A stretch of DNA of 64,000 nt from JAWLHK01 sp041690355 [NCBI: bacterium] (GCA_041690355.1 JAWLHK010000011.1:77121-141120); one strand, 5' to 3'; shown: positions 51,877-62,070, counted from the first letter of the stretch. A program made the numbers and translations. The notes: a model not told the origin generated them from the letters alone.

Positions 51877-52983
51877 TCAGGCCGCGCGCGGGGCCGGCGC
51901 GGTGGGACGCTGCGCCTTCTCATAGGTTCCCAGCACGCGCAGCTCGACGCAGGCTTCGCGCATCTCGGCGAGCGCGGTCCGGAGCGGTTCTGCCGCCGGG
52001 TCGCCGTCGAGATCCATGAAGAACCGATATTCCCACGGGCGGCGCTTCAGCGGCCGGCTCTCGATCTTGGTCATGTTCACTTCGCGGCGCGCCAGGGGCT
52101 GCAGCACGCGAAACAGGACGCCGGGTTCGTCCTTGAGCGTCACGAGAATGCTCGTCTTCGGGCCGGCCGGCGTCTGCGCAGGCTCGCGGGCGATGACGAA
52201 GAAGCGCGTGACGTTATTCGGAATGTCTTCGATCGATCGCGCAAGGACCTTCAAGCCGTAGACCTCGGCCGCCCCGAGGCTCCCCACCGCGGCGACCCCG
52301 GGCTGTTCGGCGGCCATGCGCGCCGCCTCGGCCGTCGACGAGACCGTTTCGAGCCGTGCGTGCGGCAGGTTGCGCCGCAGCCAGCTGCGGCACTGCGCAA
52401 TGCCCTGCGGATGCGAATAGACGACCTGGACGGCGCCCGAATCGGCCTCGCGCGAGAGCAGGTTCTGGCTCACTTCGAGGTAAATCTCGCCCACGATGGA
52501 CAGATCGGAATCGGGAAACAGGTCGAGCGTAGACGAGACGGCCCCCTCGATCGAGTTCTCGACCGGCACGACGCCGAAGCCGGCATTGCCCCGCTCGACC
52601 TCACGGAAGATTTCGGCGACGTCGGCCTGCGGAAGATAGGTGGCGGCCGACCCGAAGCGGCGCAGGGCCGCAGCGTGGGTGAAGGTGGCCTCGGGGCCGA
52701 GAAAGGCGATCCGGGTCGGCTCTTCGAGCCCGCGGCAGGCGGCGATGATCTCGCGGTAGATCGTCGCCAGGGTCTTCTCGGGAAACGGCCCCTCGCTGGC
52801 GGCAACGACACGGGCCGTGACCTGCCGCTCGCGCTCGGGGTCGTAAACCGCCCGGCCGGTCGACTTCTTGGCCTCGCCGATCGCGAGGGCGGCGCGCGCC
52901 CGCGCATTCAGCCGCTCTACGATCTCGCGATCGAGGCCATCGATTTCGGCACGCAGTCGGTCAATGTCTTCGGCAGACGCCAT
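51877..52983 (-). CDS. pheA: bifunctional chorismate mutase/prephenate dehydratase
   Basis: A 368-aa P-protein for phenylalanine. Domains: chorismate mutase (about 1-85; IDGLDREIVERLNARARAAL), prephenate dehydratase (about 90-270; IAFLGPEATFTHAAAL, VPVENSIEGAVSSTLD, NNVTRFFVIARE with the TRF Thr), ACT regulatory domain (ILVTLKDEPGVLFRVLQPLA, then ESRPLKRRPWEYRFF with the ESRP Phe-binding motif). ATG 52983 has GAGCAGG; a TTG at 52995 is in frame. First gene of the aromatic cluster. Confidence 0.95.
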   Translation of the reverse strand: MASAEDIDRLRAEIDGLDREIVERLNARARAALAIGEAKKSTGRAVYDPERERQVTARVVAASEGPFPEKTLATIYREIIAACRGLEEPTRIAFLGPEATFTHAAALRRFGSAATYLPQADVAEIFREVERGNAGFGVVPVENSIEGAVSSTLDLFPDSDLSIVGEIYLEVSQNLLSREADSGAVQVVYSHPQGIAQCRSWLRRNLPHARLETVSSTAEAARMAAEQPGVAAVGSLGAAEVYGLKVLARSIEDIPNNVTRFFVIAREPAQTPAGPKTSILVTLKDEPGVLFRVLQPLARREVNMTKIESRPLKRRPWEYRFFMDLDGDPAAEPLRTALAEMREACVELRVLGTYEKAQRPTAPAPRAA

Positions 52984-53130
52984 GATCCTGCTCAAAAGCT
53001 ACAGTTTACTGGAGGGGGGATCGAAAATCCAAACGATCACGGCGGCAGGCGCCTCATCCGCTTCACGGCGCCTGCCCTGAAAACCCGCGCAGACAGGGCC
53101 CGCAGCAGCGAGCAGACGGCGGCCGTGCGC

Positions 53131-53514
53131 TCAGGAGGGCTGATTGAGCGGCGACGCCAGCTGGCTCCGGACCGCCGCGAGCAGCTCGCGATTGTGAAAG
53201 GGCTTGGCGAGGTAGTGGACGTGGTGGGGAAAACGGCTCTCTCCGACCCGGTCCAGGGCCGTCAGGAGCAGCACGCGGGCGCTGGGGTGCCGCTGCGACA
53301 GTTCGGGAAGAAAGGCGATGCCGTTGCCATCGGGGAGCAGAAAGTCGAGCAGCACGAGCTCGGGAGCACTCTGCAACAGCCGCGCCTCCCGCAGCGTACC
53401 GGCGACTTCGACGGCATACCCCTCGTCTTCGAGCAGCATACGCAGGCATTGCGCGATGGACTCGTCGTCCTCGATCACCCAGAGACTACGGCGCCCGGTA
53501 ACCCGTTCTTCCAT
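53131..53514 (-). CDS. receiver-only response regulator
   Basis: A 127-aa CheY-like protein. Seen: WVIEDDESIAQCL, Asp57 in LVLLDFLLPDGNG, Thr in VLLLTALDRV, Lys in HYLAKPFHNREL. It is divergent from the DUF4388/TPR/FHA gene, with a CRP-like palindrome in between; the pair may be functionally linked (inference). Confidence 0.9.
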   Translation of the reverse strand: MEERVTGRRSLWVIEDDESIAQCLRMLLEDEGYAVEVAGTLREARLLQSAPELVLLDFLLPDGNGIAFLPELSQRHPSARVLLLTALDRVGESRFPHHVHYLAKPFHNRELLAAVRSQLASPLNQPS

Positions 53515-53550
53515 GGTCCTCTCCCTAACCGGACGACTCCGGTCAGGGAA

Positions 53551-53580
53551 ACACTACCATGGCGCTTCCAAAATCGTCAA
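53551..53580 (-). promoter_or_regulatory. promoter of response regulator at 53.1 kb
   Basis: Minus strand TTGACG (53580-53575), an 18-bp spacer, TAGTGT (53556-53551). Confidence 0.5.
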
Positions 53581-53613
53581 GAAGTATTACACAAAAAAGA
53601 AATGGCTAAGAAG

Positions 53614-53629
53614 TGTGACCGGCGTCACA
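53614..53629. promoter_or_regulatory. CRP/FNR-family type palindrome
   Basis: TGTGA, 6 bases, TCACA: a perfect match to the core of the CRP consensus. It sits in the 219-bp divergent gap, about 77 bp upstream of the minus-strand transcription start and about 120 bp before the ATG at 53734. Confidence 0.55.
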
Positions 53630-53733
53630 GGCTTGCCGATCCGACACAAATGTCCCAATCTTATCGCTGGGTTGCCCGGGCTGCCCTGGCCGTGGTAAAA
53701 GGGATTGTACTGTCAGAAAGGCAGCGCCCGTCC

Positions 53734-55488
53734 ATGCCCATACAGCTCACCCACGGCTCCCTGAACGACGACTCCATTCTCGCCGTCATGGCGACGGCTC
53801 AGCTGAGCCGGATCACCGGCACGCTGAACCTGCATCGCGATCAGGCGGTCAAGAACATATTCTTCCGCAACGGGCAGGTCGTCGGCGCCCGTTCGAACCA
53901 GCTCAGCGAATCGCTGGGGCGCCTTCTGGTCGCGTGGGGGCTCATCTCCCGCGACCATTACGTGGCCTCACTCGAGCGCATGGATCAGGGAAAGGAGAAG
54001 CACGGGCAGATTCTCGTATCGATGGGCGCGCTGAACGAGGCGGCCATCCCCGAGGCGCTCGTGCGCCAGCACCGCACCCGGCTCATCGACGCCGCCTCGT
54101 GGAGCGCCGGCCGCTATGACTTCGCGCTCGGCGACGTCCCCGGCGGCGACAAGCCGTTCGATCTCTGGCCGGTGTTTCAGGAGGCGCTGTACCGCCGCTA
54201 CGGCAAGGCCGGTACCGAAGAGCTGGCCCGCAAACAGCGTAACGCCGTCCCCCGAAGAACGGGCGGCCTGCTCGAGGCGTTCATTCTCAACATCCCCGAC
54301 GCCGCCAAGGCCTACGACCGCATCGACAGCCGCAAGACGGTGGCCGAGCTGGCGCCGTCCGGGATCAGTCCGCTCGTCTTCTTTCTGCAGTTGCTGGTGC
54401 TCGAGGAGCTCGGGCTGGCCGCCATGCGCGAGCTGACGGACGAAGAGCAGCTCGAACGCTACTTCCGCAGGGCCCGCGAGCTTTCACCGGCCGAGTTGCT
54501 CGGCCTCGCGCCGGGGGCGTCCCCCGAAGACGTCTCCTCGGCGGCAGGCGCGCTGAAGCTGCGGTTTCCGCCCGAGCGCTACGTCGCCTCCCGCTTTTAC
54601 CAGCCGCTGATCGACCTGATCGACAGCGCAACCCACGTGCTTGCCCGGGGGGTCTCCGATCGCAGCACGCCCGCCGGAGAATTTTCGCCCCAGGCCGAGC
54701 GCGCGTTTCAGCACGGCAAGGACTACCTTGCGAAACGTCAGCTCCCCTTCGCCGCGCAGAAATTCGAAGAAGCGATCTTCTTCGCCCCGGATGCCGTCGA
54801 ACTCAAGGGCTACTTCGCATGGACGCGGTTTCTGCAGGCTCCGCGTGACGAGGCGGCCCTGCGCCATGCAGAAGAAAGCCTGCGCGTCGCCGTGGCGGCC
54901 GATCCCGACGACGCCGATCTGCAGGCCTTTCTGGGCGCGAGCCTGAAGCTGCAGGGCCGTCTGGTCGAGAGCGAGGCGGCGCTGCTGCGCGCGCTTGAAC
55001 TCGCACCCGAGCACGCGTTTGCCCGGCGCGAGCTCGAGAGCCTGCACATGCGCAAGCAGCACGAGCAGCACCACAACCTGCCCGTGGCTTCGATCGACGC
55101 CGACGCGCGCATCATCGTACAGCGCTGGATCGGCGGCCATACGGTCGTGAACAACTTCTACAAGGACGAGGTACGCGTCGGCAGCGGACCGAGCGACGAT
55201 CTGGCCGTCAGCGCCGACGTTCTTCCGCAGATCGTAAAGACCCACTGCATCCTGTCGCGCAAGGGGACGAAACTCCATGTCGCCCGCACCGGCTCATCCG
55301 GCATCGTGAGCGTGAACGGCCGGGCGCTGCAGGTGCGCGAAGAGGTCGAGGTCGCCTCCATCGACACGATTACGCTGGGGGAACCGGACGCGGGTCCGGT
55401 GTTGCAACTGCGCGTGCTCGATCAAGGCTTTCTCTCCCGCCTCCAGTCGGTGCGCCAGCGTTCCGCCGGCGATTTCTGGGTGGGCTGA
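53734..55488 (+). CDS. DUF4388 / degenerate J-domain / TPR / FHA-like protein
   Basis: A 584-aa multidomain protein. Seen: DUF4388 (PATAN-like; about 1-130: AVMATAQLSRITGTLNLHRD, IFFRNGQVVGARSNQLSES); about 250-300 a J-domain-like stretch (LSPAELLGLAPGASPEDVSS) where the HPD motif is replaced by FPPE; TPRs (QHGKDYLAKRQLPFAAQKFE, DLQAFLGASLKLQGRLVESE); and a C-terminal FHA-like domain (EVRVGSGPSDDLAVSADVLP, HCILSRKGTKLHVAR, SVNGRALQVREEVEV). This set of domains is typical of Myxococcus-like signalling proteins. ATG 53734 chosen; ATG 53650 also in frame. Divergent from the response regulator. Confidence 0.82.
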   Translation: MPIQLTHGSLNDDSILAVMATAQLSRITGTLNLHRDQAVKNIFFRNGQVVGARSNQLSESLGRLLVAWGLISRDHYVASLERMDQGKEKHGQILVSMGALNEAAIPEALVRQHRTRLIDAASWSAGRYDFALGDVPGGDKPFDLWPVFQEALYRRYGKAGTEELARKQRNAVPRRTGGLLEAFILNIPDAAKAYDRIDSRKTVAELAPSGISPLVFFLQLLVLEELGLAAMRELTDEEQLERYFRRARELSPAELLGLAPGASPEDVSSAAGALKLRFPPERYVASRFYQPLIDLIDSATHVLARGVSDRSTPAGEFSPQAERAFQHGKDYLAKRQLPFAAQKFEEAIFFAPDAVELKGYFAWTRFLQAPRDEAALRHAEESLRVAVAADPDDADLQAFLGASLKLQGRLVESEAALLRALELAPEHAFARRELESLHMRKQHEQHHNLPVASIDADARIIVQRWIGGHTVVNNFYKDEVRVGSGPSDDLAVSADVLPQIVKTHCILSRKGTKLHVARTGSSGIVSVNGRALQVREEVEVASIDTITLGEPDAGPVLQLRVLDQGFLSRLQSVRQRSAGDFWVG

Positions 55489-55510
55489 GCGCGCTTCGCG
55501 ACGCTCAGCC
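55483..55510 (+). other. stem-loop spanning the stop codon
   Basis: GGCTGAGCG (55483-55491) and CGCTCAGCC (55502-55510) pair perfectly; the TGA stop (55486-55488) is within the left arm. There is no T run, so it is not a standard terminator. Confidence 0.5.
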
Positions 55511-55542
55511 AATGCCCGATGCCCGATGGCCAATGCTCAATC
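55508..55542. repeat. heptanucleotide tandem repeat (site c)
   Basis: GCCAATG, CCCGATG, CCCGATG, GCCAATG, CTCAATC: five heptads with the ATG phase kept. In the convergent gap between the FHA-like gene and the rhodanese gene. Confidence 0.75.
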
Positions 55543-55669
55543 GAAGCGGCAGGAGGACGGCGGCACGCGCATACGACGCCCTCACGCTGTCGCGCGGAGT
55601 TTCCCCTGACGAATGGAAGGGCTCTGCTTCGCGCCGTCGGCTCAGGACGAACGGTGTTTCCGCGTGCCG

Positions 55670-55697
55670 GCGTCCGACGTCAGACGTCCGAGGACCG
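55670..55697. repeat. heptanucleotide tandem repeat (site d)
   Basis: GCGTCCG, ACGTCAG, ACGTCCG, AGGACCG: four heptads, same family as site b. It ends just before the rhodanese stop. Confidence 0.65.
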
Positions 55698-55699
55698 GC

Positions 55700-56221
55700 T
55701 CAGCCGGTGACGAGCGGGCCCGTCCACGCGTCCAGGCCGCCGGTCAGCGAGCGCACATTGCGCATGCCGTAGGCGCGGAAGTGCGAGGCGCGCTCGAGGC
55801 TGCGGGCTCCGTCGTTGGAGTAGCAGACGACGGCGGTATCCTTGGGCCATTCGTCGAGGACCTCGAAGGAGAGCGCCGGGGTCACCAGCTGCGCGCCCGC
55901 GAGATGCCCGGCCGCGAATTCCTCGGGGGTCCGCGTGTCGAGCAGGCGCACCTCGATGCCGTTGGCGAGCATGTCGGCCAGCTCGGCGGCGGTCACGTGC
56001 AGCGCCGACTCCACCTTCTCGCTCGCGCGGACGGCTTCGATCATCTCGTCGATCGTCGCCTGCACGTTGTGTTTTGCGCGCACCTGTTCGAGCGTCTCGT
56101 CGAGCTCGTAGCCGCAGGCCTTGCAGCCGCCGATATGGTACTTCTGGAAGAGGCCGACCTTCGCCGCCGGATAGGCCGCGAGAATCTCGCCCATCTTCGT
56201 TTCTGCGGTGATCTGCTGCAT
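55700..56221 (-). CDS. DUF1858/DUF542-type plus rhodanese-domain protein of SUF operon
   Basis: A 173-aa protein. N-terminal part: KMGEILAAYPAAKVGLFQKY, then GGCKACGYELDETLE, resembling the CxxC DUF1858/ScdA-N fold tied to Fe-S or redox biology. C-terminal part (about 75-170): rhodanese with LLDTRTPEEFAAGHLAGAQL and active loop Cys in VVCYSNDGARS. Probably moves or senses sulfane sulfur. ATG 56221 chosen because it matches the domain start. Last gene of the SUF operon, 14 bp after sufT. Confidence 0.85.
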   Translation of the reverse strand: MQQITAETKMGEILAAYPAAKVGLFQKYHIGGCKACGYELDETLEQVRAKHNVQATIDEMIEAVRASEKVESALHVTAAELADMLANGIEVRLLDTRTPEEFAAGHLAGAQLVTPALSFEVLDEWPKDTAVVCYSNDGARSLERASHFRAYGMRNVRSLTGGLDAWTGPLVTG

Positions 56222-56235
56222 CGCCGCCTCCTGCC

Positions 56236-56778
56236 TCACATGCCCAGCTGCAGGCGGGCCGCCTCGGTCATCATGCTCTGATCCCACTGCGGCTCCCAGA
56301 CGACCTCGACGTCGACCTCGCGCACGTCGGGGAGCGCGAGCAGCTTCTGGCGGATGTCATTGGCGAGCACGGGGCCCATGCCGCAGCCCGGCGCCGTGAG
56401 CGTGATCTTCGCTTCGATGCGCTTGCCGCCGTCAGGACGATCCTTCAGGACGCAGCTGTAGACGAGCCCCAGGTCCACGATGTTCACGGGAATCTCGGGA
56501 TCGAAGCAGGTGCGCAGCTCGTTCCACACGGCCTCCTCGAGTTCCGCGTCGGTGAGCTTGCGGCCGGCGTACCGGTTGGCCTGCACTTCCTTGCCGAGGG
56601 CGTCGGCGTCGGCTTCGTTGATGCGCACCATCCAGCCGTGTTCGGTCACGACGGTATAACTTCCGCCGAGGGCCTGCGTGATGCGCACGCGTGTCCCCTC
56701 TTCGAGCCAGACCTGATCGCCGCTCGGGATCTGGACGGCCTCGGCGCCGCGCTTCAGGATTACTTCTTCTCCACGCAT
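56236..56778 (-). CDS. sufT: SufT, Fe-S carrier maturation factor (MIP18/DUF59)
   Basis: A 180-aa protein. Seen: an N-terminal extension (VILKRGAEAVQIPSGDQVWL, then GGSYTVVTEHGWMVRI) typical of SufT, and the DUF59 core (TCFDPEIPVNIVDLGLVYSC, LTAPGCGMGPVLANDIRQKL with the reactive Cys). Acts in Fe-S protein maturation. Start ATG 56778, 10 bp after sufU. Confidence 0.93.
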   Translation of the reverse strand: MRGEEVILKRGAEAVQIPSGDQVWLEEGTRVRITQALGGSYTVVTEHGWMVRINEADADALGKEVQANRYAGRKLTDAELEEAVWNELRTCFDPEIPVNIVDLGLVYSCVLKDRPDGGKRIEAKITLTAPGCGMGPVLANDIRQKLLALPDVREVDVEVVWEPQWDQSMMTEAARLQLGM

Positions 56779-56788
56779 ACTTCTTTCC

Positions 56789-57238
56789 TCACTCGGTGCT
56801 GACGACCTTGGCTGCGTCCTGCTCGAGGCCGGCGCGCATCGTGCGCCAGGCCAGGTTCGCGCACTTGACGCGTGACGGATATTCCTTGACCCCTTCGAAG
56901 ACTGCAAGCTTGCCCATCCCCTTCGGATCGGGCGCCTCCCCTTCTCCGGTCACGAGACGGTGAAAGGCGTCGATCATACGCTCGGCCTCTTCCACCGATT
57001 TCCCCTTGAGCGCGTCGGTCATGAGCGAGGCCGAGGCGGTCGAGATGGCGCAGCCGGCCCCTTCCCACGCGACGTCGGATACCTTGCCGTCGGTCACGCA
57101 GACGAACAGCGCCAGCTTGTCGCCGCAGAGCGGATTGTGCCCGACCACCGGAGAGACCCCTTCGATGCGGCGGAAGTTGCGCGGCCGCTTCGAGTGGTCG
57201 ATGATGAGTTCCTGATAAAGATCCTGCAGATCGGACAT
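56789..57238 (-). CDS. sufU: SufU, Fe-S scaffold/sulfur-transfer protein
   Basis: A 149-aa IscU-like protein of the SufU type. Seen: LYQELIIDHSKRPRNFRRIE, Cys in NPLCGDKLALFV, WEGAGCAISTASASLMTDAL, and the third Cys in RVKCANLAWRTM, with the SufU insertion. It takes sulfur from SufS via zinc-ligand exchange in Gram-positive models. Start overlaps the sufS stop (TGATG). Confidence 0.94.
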   Translation of the reverse strand: MSDLQDLYQELIIDHSKRPRNFRRIEGVSPVVGHNPLCGDKLALFVCVTDGKVSDVAWEGAGCAISTASASLMTDALKGKSVEEAERMIDAFHRLVTGEGEAPDPKGMGKLAVFEGVKEYPSRVKCANLAWRTMRAGLEQDAAKVVSTE

Positions 57239-58494
57239 CAGCCGAACATCTCCTGCGCCTTGCGAAGGGCCGCGACGAGCGCGTCGATATCGGCGCGCGT
57301 ATTGTAGAAAGCGAGCGAGGCGCGCGCCGTGGCCGGCACGCCGAAGCGCTCCATGACCGGCTGCGCACAGTGGTGCCCCGTGCGGATGGCGACCCCATCG
57401 CGATCGAGGACGGTCCCCAGATCGTGCGGATGGATCCCCTCGATGACGAAGGAGAGGACGCCCGTCTTCTCCGGCGCGGTGCCGATGAGGCGCAGGCCGG
57501 GAATCTCCTGCAGGCGCCGCGTTCCGTACTCGAGCACGTCATGCTCGTGCGCGAAGAGCGCGTCGAGATCGAGTCCGTTCAGGTAGTCGACGGCCGCCCC
57601 GAAACCGATGACCCCTTCGATGTGCGGCGTGCCCGCCTCGAACTTGTAGGGGAGCTCGTTGTAGGTCGTCTTCTCGAACGTCACGGAGAGAATCATGTCT
57701 CCCCCGCCCTGCCACGGCGGCATGGCCTCCAACAGCTTCCGCTTGCCGTAGAGGAAACCGACGCCGGTCGGGCCGAACAGCTTGTGCGCCGAAACCGCGT
57801 AGAAATCGACGTCGAGCTCCTGCACGTTCACGCGCACGTGCGGCGCGGCCTGGGCGCCGTCGACGACGATGACCGCCCCCGCCTTGTGGGCGAGCTCGGC
57901 CATGCGCCGGATCGGATTGATCGTGCCGAGCGCGTTGGAGACGTGATTGACGGCGACGATGCGCGTGCGGGGCCCGAGCAGGGCCTCGTAGGCGGCCATG
58001 TCGAGCGCCCCGTGGTCGTCGATGGGGACGACCCGCAACGTGGCCCCCTTGGACTCGCACAGCATCTGCCAGGGAACGATGTTCGAGTGGTGCTCGAGGC
58101 CCGTGATGACGACCTCGTCGCCCGGGCCTACGTTGACGCGTCCGTAGGTCTGCGCGACCAGGTTCAGCGCCTCGGTGGCACCGCGCACGAAGATGATTTC
58201 CGCGGAATCGGCGGCGCCGAAGAAGGCGCGCAGCTTCTCGCGGGCCTGCTCATAGTGCTTGGTGGAACGTTCGCTGAGGGCGTGCACGCCGCGATGGATG
58301 TTGGCGTTGTCCTCTTCATAGTAACGGCGGACGGCGTCGATGACCGCGCGCGGCTTCTGCGTCGTGGCGGCGTTGTCCAGATAGATAAGCGGCTTCCCGT
58401 GGACCTTCTGTTGAAGGATGGGGAAGTCGGCGCGCACCTGGGCGACGTAGCTGTCGATGTCGGCCGCGCGCGCAGCGGATGCGGAAGTACTCAC
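57238..58494 (-). CDS. sufS: cysteine desulfurase SufS
   Basis: A 418-aa PLP enzyme. Seen: LDNAATTQKPRAVIDAV, VITGLEHHSNIVPWQ, DGAQAAPHVRVNV, PLP lysine in VSAHKLFGPTGVGFLYGK, and catalytic Cys in RTGHHCAQPVMERFGV (group II). GTG start at 58494 overlaps the sufD stop (GTGA) with GGAGAA upstream; the GTG at 58524 is less likely. Confidence 0.96.
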   Translation of the reverse strand: MSTSASAARAADIDSYVAQVRADFPILQQKVHGKPLIYLDNAATTQKPRAVIDAVRRYYEEDNANIHRGVHALSERSTKHYEQAREKLRAFFGAADSAEIIFVRGATEALNLVAQTYGRVNVGPGDEVVITGLEHHSNIVPWQMLCESKGATLRVVPIDDHGALDMAAYEALLGPRTRIVAVNHVSNALGTINPIRRMAELAHKAGAVIVVDGAQAAPHVRVNVQELDVDFYAVSAHKLFGPTGVGFLYGKRKLLEAMPPWQGGGDMILSVTFEKTTYNELPYKFEAGTPHIEGVIGFGAAVDYLNGLDLDALFAHEHDVLEYGTRRLQEIPGLRLIGTAPEKTGVLSFVIEGIHPHDLGTVLDRDGVAIRTGHHCAQPVMERFGVPATARASLAFYNTRADIDALVAALRKAQEMFG

Positions 58495-59810
58495 GTTTGC
58501 GATTCTCCGGTAGACGGCAGCCACCCGCGCACGAGCTCTTCGAGGCCGGCGCGCAGCGGTTCTGCTTCAATACGTTCGATCAGGTCGACGGCGAAGGCGT
58601 AGGTGAGCAGGCCGCGCGCTGCCGCTTCGGACACGCCGCGGCTGCGCAGATAGAACACCGCCGTTTCGTCGAGCTGGCCAACGGTCGTGCCGTGCGAACA
58701 CTTCACGTCGTCGGCGTAGATTTCGAGCTGCGGCTTCGCGTTGATGGTGGCGTCGCGCGAAAGAAGCAGGTTGTGGTTTTCCTGCTCGGCGTTCGTCTTC
58801 TGGGCATCCTGGGGAACCAGCACGCGGCCGTTGAACACGCCGGTCGATTTTCCCGCCAGCACTCCCTTGTACAGTTCGTGGCTCTGGCAGTTCGGTACGG
58901 CATGCACGACCGTCGTGTGGTTGTCGACATGCTGTTCGCCCGCCGTCAGGTAGAGACCGTCGAGCCAGCATTCGGCCCCCTCGCCGGCCAGGCGGATCAT
59001 CGCGTCGTTGCGCACGAGGCGTCCCCCGAGCGTGTAGACGCCGCCGCGGAAACGGCTGTCGCGCTCCTGATGGACGCGCAGCTGCGAAACCTGATGGGCC
59101 CCGGCACCCTCACGCTGAATGCGCACGTGGGTCAGCGCGGCGTTCTCGCCGACGCGCACGTCGGTGACCGCGTTGGTGAACGTCACGGCGCCGGGAGCAG
59201 TGGAAACGAAGTGCTCGACGATCGTCGCCCGACTTCCGCGGCCGGCGGACACGAGAATGCGCGGATGGGCCATCGCCCGATCGGCGCCGACATGCAGGAG
59301 CACAATCGGTTCGGCCACGTCGGCGTCGGCGGCGATGTCGATGAAAACGCCGTCCTGGAGGAAGGCCTCATTCAGCGCCCCCAAAGCATTCTCTTCCGCT
59401 TCCTGCAGCAGGCGGGCCGCGGGACCCGACGCGTCGGCCAGGGCCTCGGCAAGCGGCATCACGCGGACGCCGGCGCCGGCCGGGGGAAAGGTGGAAAGGG
59501 AGGGTTCAACCCATCCGCCCGCAAAGACGATGCGGTACTTCGCCCAGGCGCCGAAGCTCAACCGATCCGCCTCGGCAGCGGAGATCAGGCCGGCGCCACC
59601 GTCCCGCAGCGTCCACGTCTCGCGGGTGACGGGGAGCAGCGAGGTGTACTTCCAGTCTTCCTGCCGCGGCGTCGGAACGCCGAGATCGGCAAACCGACGA
59701 CGCCCGGCTTCACGCACTTCAGCCGCGAACGGAGACGGCGCGGGGCGGGCGGCCGCAAACTGTTCCGCCTCGGCGAGAAAGGGAACGTTGGTGGTCGTCA
59801 CGGTCGTCAC
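58491..59810 (-). CDS. sufD: Fe-S assembly protein SufD
   Basis: A 439-aa SufBD-fold protein. Seen: APSPFAAEVREAGRRRFADL, PTPRQEDWKYTSL, the beta-helix core (ILVSAGRGSRATIVEHFVST), and the C-terminal KCSHGTTVGQLDETAVFYL (SufD with the conserved His). It pairs with SufB and SufC. Overlaps sufC by 4 bp. Confidence 0.95.
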   Translation of the reverse strand: MTTVTTTNVPFLAEAEQFAAARPAPSPFAAEVREAGRRRFADLGVPTPRQEDWKYTSLLPVTRETWTLRDGGAGLISAAEADRLSFGAWAKYRIVFAGGWVEPSLSTFPPAGAGVRVMPLAEALADASGPAARLLQEAEENALGALNEAFLQDGVFIDIAADADVAEPIVLLHVGADRAMAHPRILVSAGRGSRATIVEHFVSTAPGAVTFTNAVTDVRVGENAALTHVRIQREGAGAHQVSQLRVHQERDSRFRGGVYTLGGRLVRNDAMIRLAGEGAECWLDGLYLTAGEQHVDNHTTVVHAVPNCQSHELYKGVLAGKSTGVFNGRVLVPQDAQKTNAEQENHNLLLSRDATINAKPQLEIYADDVKCSHGTTVGQLDETAVFYLRSRGVSEAAARGLLTYAFAVDLIERIEAEPLRAGLEELVRGWLPSTGESQT

Positions 59811-60568
59811 CGGGTCTCCCCGGGCGGGGCAATCTCAATCCCCTGATACCCCTTTTTCTCGAGTTCGAGCGCGAGCTCCTTGCCGCCCGATTCCACGATG
59901 CGGCCGCCCATCAGCACGTGCACGAAGTCGGGCTGAATGTAGTCCAACAGGCGCTGGTAGTGGGTGATCATGACCATGGCCCGGTTCGGGGCGCGCAGGG
60001 CGTTCACCCCCTGGGCCACGACTTTGAGTGCGTCGATGTCGAGGCCGCTGTCGATCTCGTCGAGCACGGCCAGGCGCGGCTCGAGCACGGCCATCTGGAA
60101 GATTTCGTTGCGCTTCTTCTCGCCACCCGAGAACCCCTGGTTCACGAAGCGGTTGGCGAGCGCGGGATCAAGCTCGACCAGCTGCATGCGCTCCTTGGCG
60201 AGGTCGAGAAAGTCGACCGCGTCGACCTCTTCCTGCCCGCGCGCCTTGCGGATGGAATTCAGGGCCGTGCGCAGGAAGTACATGTTCGTGATGCCGGCAA
60301 TCTCCACCGGATACTGGAACGCGAGGAAGATTCCCGCCTGAGCGCGTTCTTCCGCCGGCATGGCGAGCAGATCCTTGCCATCATAGATCACTTCGCCGGC
60401 CGTGATCTCATACCCCTCGCGCCCGGCGAGCACGTTCGAGAGCGTGCTCTTGCCCGCGCCGTTGGGGCCCATGATGGCGTGCACTTCGCCCGCCTTGACC
60501 TCGAGGTCGAGCCCCTTGAGAATTTCCTTGCCGTCCACGCTGGCGTGGAGGTTCCTGATACTGAGCAT
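59807..60568 (-). CDS. sufC: Fe-S assembly ATPase SufC
   Basis: A 253-aa ABC-type ATPase. Seen: MLSIRNLHASVDGKEIL, Walker A MGPNGAGKSTLSNVLAG, signature FSGGEKKRNEI (SufC type), Walker B AVLDEIDSGLDIDAL. ATG 60568 gives the family N-terminus and the right distance to GAGGA; ATG 60577 is also in frame. Drives SufBCD conformational change. Confidence 0.95.
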   Translation of the reverse strand: MLSIRNLHASVDGKEILKGLDLEVKAGEVHAIMGPNGAGKSTLSNVLAGREGYEITAGEVIYDGKDLLAMPAEERAQAGIFLAFQYPVEIAGITNMYFLRTALNSIRKARGQEEVDAVDFLDLAKERMQLVELDPALANRFVNQGFSGGEKKRNEIFQMAVLEPRLAVLDEIDSGLDIDALKVVAQGVNALRAPNRAMVMITHYQRLLDYIQPDFVHVLMGGRIVESGGKELALELEKKGYQGIEIAPPGETR

Positions 60569-60624
60569 GTCCTGCATTCCTCACAGACCCGCCGCAGCGG
60601 GATAATTCCTCACGAAATACTTCT

Positions 60625-62070
<1,446 letters not shown>

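Noticed and set aside
52360-53733. Long N-terminal extension of the DUF4388/TPR/FHA protein
   Set aside because: The open frame runs antisense through pheA and the response regulator; DUF4388 homology starts only near 53734.
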